Assembly (NCBI RefSeq): GCF_025780075.1 | Contig: NZ_JAOXHM010000001.1 | Location: 1 to 64,000, forward strand | DNA: 64,000 nt | Source of the DNA: Ureaplasma sp. ES3154-GEN | GTDB lineage: Bacteria; Bacillota_I; Bacilli_A; Mycoplasmatales; Mycoplasmoidaceae | Direction: 5' to 3' | In this document: in pieces, positions 60,011-64,000 of the stretch | How positions within the stretch are numbered: position 1 is the stretch's first letter | How the letters are laid out: each line of letters begins with the position of its first letter | Translations under genes and position numbers: made by a program | The notes under the pieces: generated by a model | Told to the model about the DNA's origin: nothing | Seen by the model: only the letters and a program-made list of their open reading frames with translations | Databases searched by the model: none

Positions 60011-61282
60011 CTAACCTTCTTTCTTATTACTTTTTAAAAGATTAATTAATTTATTATCAGCAAGTTCGATGCGACCAAAACACATATCTTGGTATGTATC
60101 AATTTCGTAAAAAACCTTCTCAATATTTTCAAAAGCATTTACACGTAATGTTTTAATTTGGGGATGATCATCTATTGTACGTTCAGGTTCGATTTTATCA
60201 GCTACAAATAGCACCATATCCAAAAGTGTTGGGCGTTTAATATATAAATATGGGCGTGTGTGACGAATAATTGCGTTCAAAATCTTTTTATTCTTAAAAC
60301 CATATGTAAAATACAATAAAAATGCAGCGTTACTTCCGTGTTTTATTGTTCACGGAATTTCTGTCTTGTCTGCTGAATACTTATCATAATATTCGTTTGT
60401 TTGTACTTCATTTAAAGGTTTTAAAAGATCGTGATACAAGCCAGCTGTATATGCTAGATGCATAATTTTAGGATCATAATATTGCATTAATTTCGCTGAT
60501 AAATTTGCCACCCGAATCGAATGTTTAATTCGGTAATAATCGATTTTTCATTCATTATTAATCATTTTACGAATATGCTTTTCTAGTAATCAAATCCCAT
60601 AAAAACCATGCTCAAGCATATACAAAAAAACCTGGTTATCAATACGATCTTTTCATTCATGAGTTTGTTTAATTTGACTCGATGATACATCTTTATAAAC
60701 TAAATCCATTAACATTACTGGGTAATCATCTATTTGATAAATTGTACACATACACCGGTCAACACACTTTTTATTAATGCAATCATCCGCTCGCTTAAAA
60801 CCAATAATTTTTGTTTTTTTCAGAATAACATCATATTCAAACCAAGTTTTAAATTCTTTTAAATTGTCCGTTCCCATAATCAAATAGAACATTGCATTAG
60901 GGTAAAGTTTTTGATATTCTTTTAAAATTTCATAACTATAAATTTGTCGTTTATACTGCTTATTTAAAATGATTTCTAAGTCAGAAATATACAAGTTATC
61001 AATGTTTTGTGTTTGCATTTTAATCATTTGACAACGATGATGAAAACTCGCTAAATCAGTTTTTAATTTAGCAATTTCATCATCCGGATCATAATGTGCG
61101 GCATTGAATTTATTAGAAGCTGGCACCAAAATAATCTGGGTGTTATCGCTCAGATATTTTTGTGTTTTGATAATCATTTCTTTATGTGCATAATGAAACA
61201 TATCAAATGCACCAAAAAATAAAACAATTTTTTGTGTTTGTACCAGGTCTAAATGGGGAGGAATATTATTAGATGATGGCAT
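60011..61282 (-). CDS. nadD: NadD-YqeK fusion: nicotinate-nucleotide adenylyltransferase with HD phosphohydrolase domain
   Basis: 423 residues in one frame. Residues about 18-210 are the NadD adenylyltransferase: LFFGAFDMFHYAHKEMI (HxGH motif with Ala for Gly), YLIMGTDNLKEF and DVSSSQIKQ. Residues about 225-420 are a YqeK-like HD domain: IKHSIRVANLSAKL, AGLYHDLLKPL (the HD pair) and AIIRHTRPY. In most Gram-positives nadD and yqeK are separate adjacent genes; the fusion is known in M. genitalium and M. pneumoniae relatives. YqeK-type enzymes hydrolyse Ap4A. A UGA Trp codon lies at the domain junction. Its first 14 bp overlap yqeH. Confidence 0.9.
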
Positions 61283-62354
61283 GCGAACTTAATTTCACTC
61301 CTACTTTTTCATGCACCGTAACGCTAACTTCACGCGCCTCTTGGTTGATAGAAATTAATCCTAAACCAGCAATATTAATATTATGTTTACGTTCAGGCTC
61401 TAAAACAAAATAATAAGTTTTTCAAACAAAATTAGAATCCGCATATAATACTTTTAATTCTTGATCTAACAAAGTATTATCAAGATTCTTTTGTACTAAA
61501 TGCGTTTGCATTCTTTTAAATTTAACATCAGCATTCATATAAAAACTAAAATTAGTTTGTGCTCCATCTAAATATGAAATATATGCTAATTTATTAAACA
61601 TAATTGTCTGTTGGGGAGCTAAATAATAATTCCGAACCACTGTTTTTTTATAAATAACTTTCTTATTATCATCATTATGCACAAAATTCAAAATGTTATC
61701 CGGAAATAAGACACCTGGTGTATCCAAAACGATATTGTGGTTAATTTTAATTTTTAAAATGTTTGTCGAAGTATTAATGAATGAACTAGTTGTTAGATTT
61801 GCGGGTAATTTATTAACCATTAATAATCCATTAATCAATGACGATTTTCCAACGTTAGATTTACCAAAAAAAATTGTTTTTCGTTTGTTTTTCGTTTGCT
61901 GATTAATAATTTCCATTAAATTTTTTAAACTTGTGTTTGATTTAATTGAACTAAAAACAATATTAGGATTGACAAAACCGTGGTTTTGCAAAATACCAAT
62001 AATATTTTCCTTAAGTAAATTTGCGTGAAAGCTTTTGGGTAATAAATCAATCTTGTTAATAACAAAGGTGATTTGATCCTGATAAGGTTCTAACTCATCG
62101 ATAACCGTATTTTCAAGATCAAAAATGTCTAACACCATCATAATGTGTAAATTAGTGAAATCAAGTTGAGCTAATACATTGTTGATTTTTTCATCAATAT
62201 TTTGGTGGTCAGGTTTATAGTTATAGTTTTTAATCTTAAAACATCTTTGACACATTTTTGTTTGATTGTCAATTATTTTAGGGGTATAACCCGGTTGGTC
62301 TTGTTGGTTGGTCAGAATACTTCCACAACCATTACATTTTTTATTTAAATTCAT
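61269..62354 (-). CDS. yqeH: YqeH-type circularly permuted GTPase (ribosome assembly)
   Basis: 361 residues. An N-terminal zinc finger (CNGCG ... CQRCF) is followed by GTPase motifs in permuted order: G4 NKIDLLPKS, then G1 GKSNVGKSSL, then G3 LDTPGV. This order identifies YqeH, which acts in 30S maturation. The C-terminal 60 residues, after a UGA Trp codon, end in VTVHEKVGVKLSSHAII. A TATTATATAAAA stretch before the start may be its promoter. In several Gram-positives yqeH also lies just upstream of nadD. Confidence 0.93.
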
Positions 62355-62400
62355 AAATGTTTCTCTTGGTTAATATGTTTATATTATATAAAATCAAATT

Positions 62401-63306
62401 TTACTCTTGTTTTTCTTTTTTAAAATCAAACCATTGTTTATTGCGAATCATAGCGATTTCATCTTTATATGGAGGGATTGGATTTTTTTTATCACCATAT
62501 CATGGAGTCTCAAGGATTTTAGGAATGTTATCTAATAACGGATGGTATAAAATGTGCAAAAGATTACTAAAACCAATATTTCCATAACCTAAATTTTCAT
62601 GTCGATCTTTATGACTTGCGAGAATATTTTTTGAATCATTGATATGTAAAACTTTGATGAATTCAAGTCCAATGTTTTCATTAAACTCATTTAAATATGC
62701 ATTAAACGAACTACGAGTTAAATCAATACCGCTATCAAACATATGACAAGTATCCAAGCAAACTCCAATATTTTTCTTTGATTCAATTTTGTTGATGATG
62801 TATGCGAGTTGCATTAAATCATCCCCGATTTCACTACCTTTTCCAGCCATTGTTTCTAAACAAATACAAACATCTGTGTCAAGATTTCTAAAAATATCAT
62901 TTAGCATATCTACCAATTGATTCAGGGCAACATCTAAATCCTGATTCAAACGCGATCCAGGGTGTAAAACAATTTTCTTCAAGCCTAACGCTTGTGTTCT
63001 TTTGATTTCCTGAGTTAAAAAACTTTTTGCGAGTTCCCGAACTTCAGGTTTTGAAGAACAAGGGTTTATAATGTACGGAGCATGCACAATAATATTATCC
63101 AATGCAATATTATGTGCTGCAAGTAACTCATGTGCTTGCTGAATTTGAAATTCACTAACATCTGTACGCTTAGTATTTTGGGGTGCACCCGTGTAAATCA
63201 TCAAGGTGTTTGCCTCATAACTTAACGCCTCTCGTACTGATCCTAAAAAATAGTCTTTAGCTTTTAAACTGACATGACTACCAATGATTAAATTGTAATG
63301 ATTCAT
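62401..63306 (-). CDS. nfo: Endonuclease IV (AP endonuclease)
   Basis: Cuts DNA at abasic sites in base-excision repair. 301 residues with the zinc ligands in VHAPYIIN, LHPGSR, ICLETMAGKGSEIG, GVCLDTCHMFDSG, VLHINDSKN and KDRHENLGYGNIG. Two UGA Trp codons lie in the C-terminal part. A TA-rich direct repeat (TATAGTATAT, twice, 63321-63345) upstream probably holds the promoter. yqeH starts 46 bp after its stop. Confidence 0.95.
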
Positions 63307-63492
63307 TCTATCTACCTTAATATAGTATATGTATATTATAGTATATAAAAGATTTACCTAAAAAAATGTCTTTTTGTTTGAAAAATAAAATATAAGAATA
63401 AATAAAATAATAATAAAACATAGGAAAAATAACCCTTTATTAACATTTCTTTAAGATTTAGTTTTTGCATAATTTTATTAGGAGATGATACT

Positions 63493-63780
63493 ATGCAAAA
63501 ACATATTTATAGCAAAGAAAATACTTTTCATTTTTTTAGTGGTTATGTAGTTAATAACCATAATCAATCCCAGCAATTAGAAATTTTAACCTATTACTTG
63601 GATCATAACAACCAATGCATTTCAAAAATTCTAACTTTTAACAAAACACAAGCAATTAACACGCAAACATTATCTGATGGTGATTTGATTATAGTTAAGG
63701 CAGAGTTAAATGAAAATTGGGACCAAAAATTTTTTAATTTAATTGAATGTGAAAAATTAGAATTAAATACATATTATTAA
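63493..63780 (+). CDS. Hypothetical small soluble protein
   Basis: 95 residues, not recognised. It begins MQKHIYSKENTFHFFSGYVV and is predicted as mixed beta-rich (LEILTYYLDHNNQCISKIL; DGDLIIVKAELNE), without a membrane segment; the pattern suggests a small beta-barrel or OB-like domain, which is a guess. AGGAGATGATACT places a good ribosome binding site 6-8 bp before the ATG. It lies 36 bp before the next gene, on the same strand. Confidence 0.65.
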   Translation: MQKHIYSKENTFHFFSGYVVNNHNQSQQLEILTYYLDHNNQCISKILTFNKTQAINTQTLSDGDLIIVKAELNENWDQKFFNLIECEKLELNTYY

Positions 63781-63816
63781 AGGGGTAATATGCTACAATA
63801 AACAAATGGTGATATC

Positions 63817-64000
63817 ATGAAATTTTTAAAAGCATTGGGCTGATTTTTATCATACCCATTTGTTGCAATCTACTTATTAGTCCAAATGTTATTTGCAAAA
63901 CTACTTGCAAACAAATATAAAAAGAATCCAGAAGACATTACGGAAGCGGATCGTTATAAACGAGTAAGCAAAGCACTTCGCGCTTTAATGTGATTATTGA
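63817..64000 (+). CDS. Probable 1-acyl-glycerol-3-phosphate acyltransferase, N-terminus only
   Basis: Sixty-one residues are visible, running off the window. It starts MKFLKALGWFLSYPFVAIYL, a membrane segment, then KYKKNPEDITEADRYKRVSK, a pattern seen before the HxxxxD motif in PlsC acyltransferases (KNPxxxxxxxRYxxxxK). The catalytic motif lies beyond the edge, so the call is tentative. GGTGAT precedes the ATG at 63817. Two UGA codons are Trp. Confidence 0.45.

Overview
This is AT-rich DNA of a mollicute (mycoplasma-type bacterium). Many conserved genes (parE, parC, pepF, ribF, truB, ileS, tsaD, metK, rnhC, rpsD, nadD, yqeH, nfo) stay open only if UGA is read as tryptophan, so genetic code 4 is used throughout and every CDS here is called that way. 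The fused nadD-yqeK gene, the DUF31-type surface protease and the many lipoproteins fit the Mycoplasma/Ureaplasma side of the class, most like the pneumoniae-group relatives. The species cannot be named from the sequence. No rRNA, tRNA, CRISPR array or intact insertion sequence was seen.

Layout. 0-20 kb is mostly housekeeping. A partial repeat protein at the edge is followed by def-parE-parC, pepF, a minus-strand truB-ribF pair, ileS-tsaD (overlapping), metK, two membrane proteins, an IMPACT/YigZ-family protein and a HIT hydrolase. Between them lie two decayed stretches (about 5.8-6.3 kb and 8.5-8.9 kb), the second with a remnant of a tyrosine recombinase. 20-36 kb is a surface-protein region: a lipoprotein behind a T16 tract, then a 1,701-residue lipoprotein protease with six FnIII-like repeats and a DUF31-like trypsin-type domain. 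The protease is flanked by two long, convergent, membrane-anchored paralogues, one of them broken by a frameshift in a poly(A) tract.

36-43 kb holds rnhC, then two adjacent 88-codon genes with near-identical leader layouts ending in a GG/SG motif (bacteriocin-like, apparently undescribed), a DivIVA/GpsB-like protein and acpS. Convergent to these are an orphan RibA-like GTP cyclohydrolase II and rpsD; an EzrA-like membrane coiled-coil protein follows. 43-57.5 kb is a pair of very large minus-strand SGNH-fold genes. The 3,363-residue lipoprotein carries a complete SGNH catalytic set and about nine divergent repeats of 277-305 residues. Its 1,438-residue neighbour has no signal peptide and a damaged active site. 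57.7-63.3 kb is a minus-strand cluster with overlapping ends: nfo, yqeH, nadD-yqeK, mtnN, a tiny membrane protein and an MnuA-like membrane nuclease. The window ends in a small unknown gene and the start of a probable acyltransferase.

How they work together. Topoisomerase IV, RNase HIII, endonuclease IV and the membrane nuclease serve DNA maintenance and nucleotide scavenging. RibF and NadD make FAD/FMN and NAD from imported vitamins. MetK and MtnN make and clear products of S-adenosylmethionine. EzrA-like and GpsB/DivIVA-like proteins suggest a reduced division apparatus. The lipoprotein, protease and SGNH regions look like host-interaction or cell-surface systems, with homopolymer tracts placed where they could switch expression.
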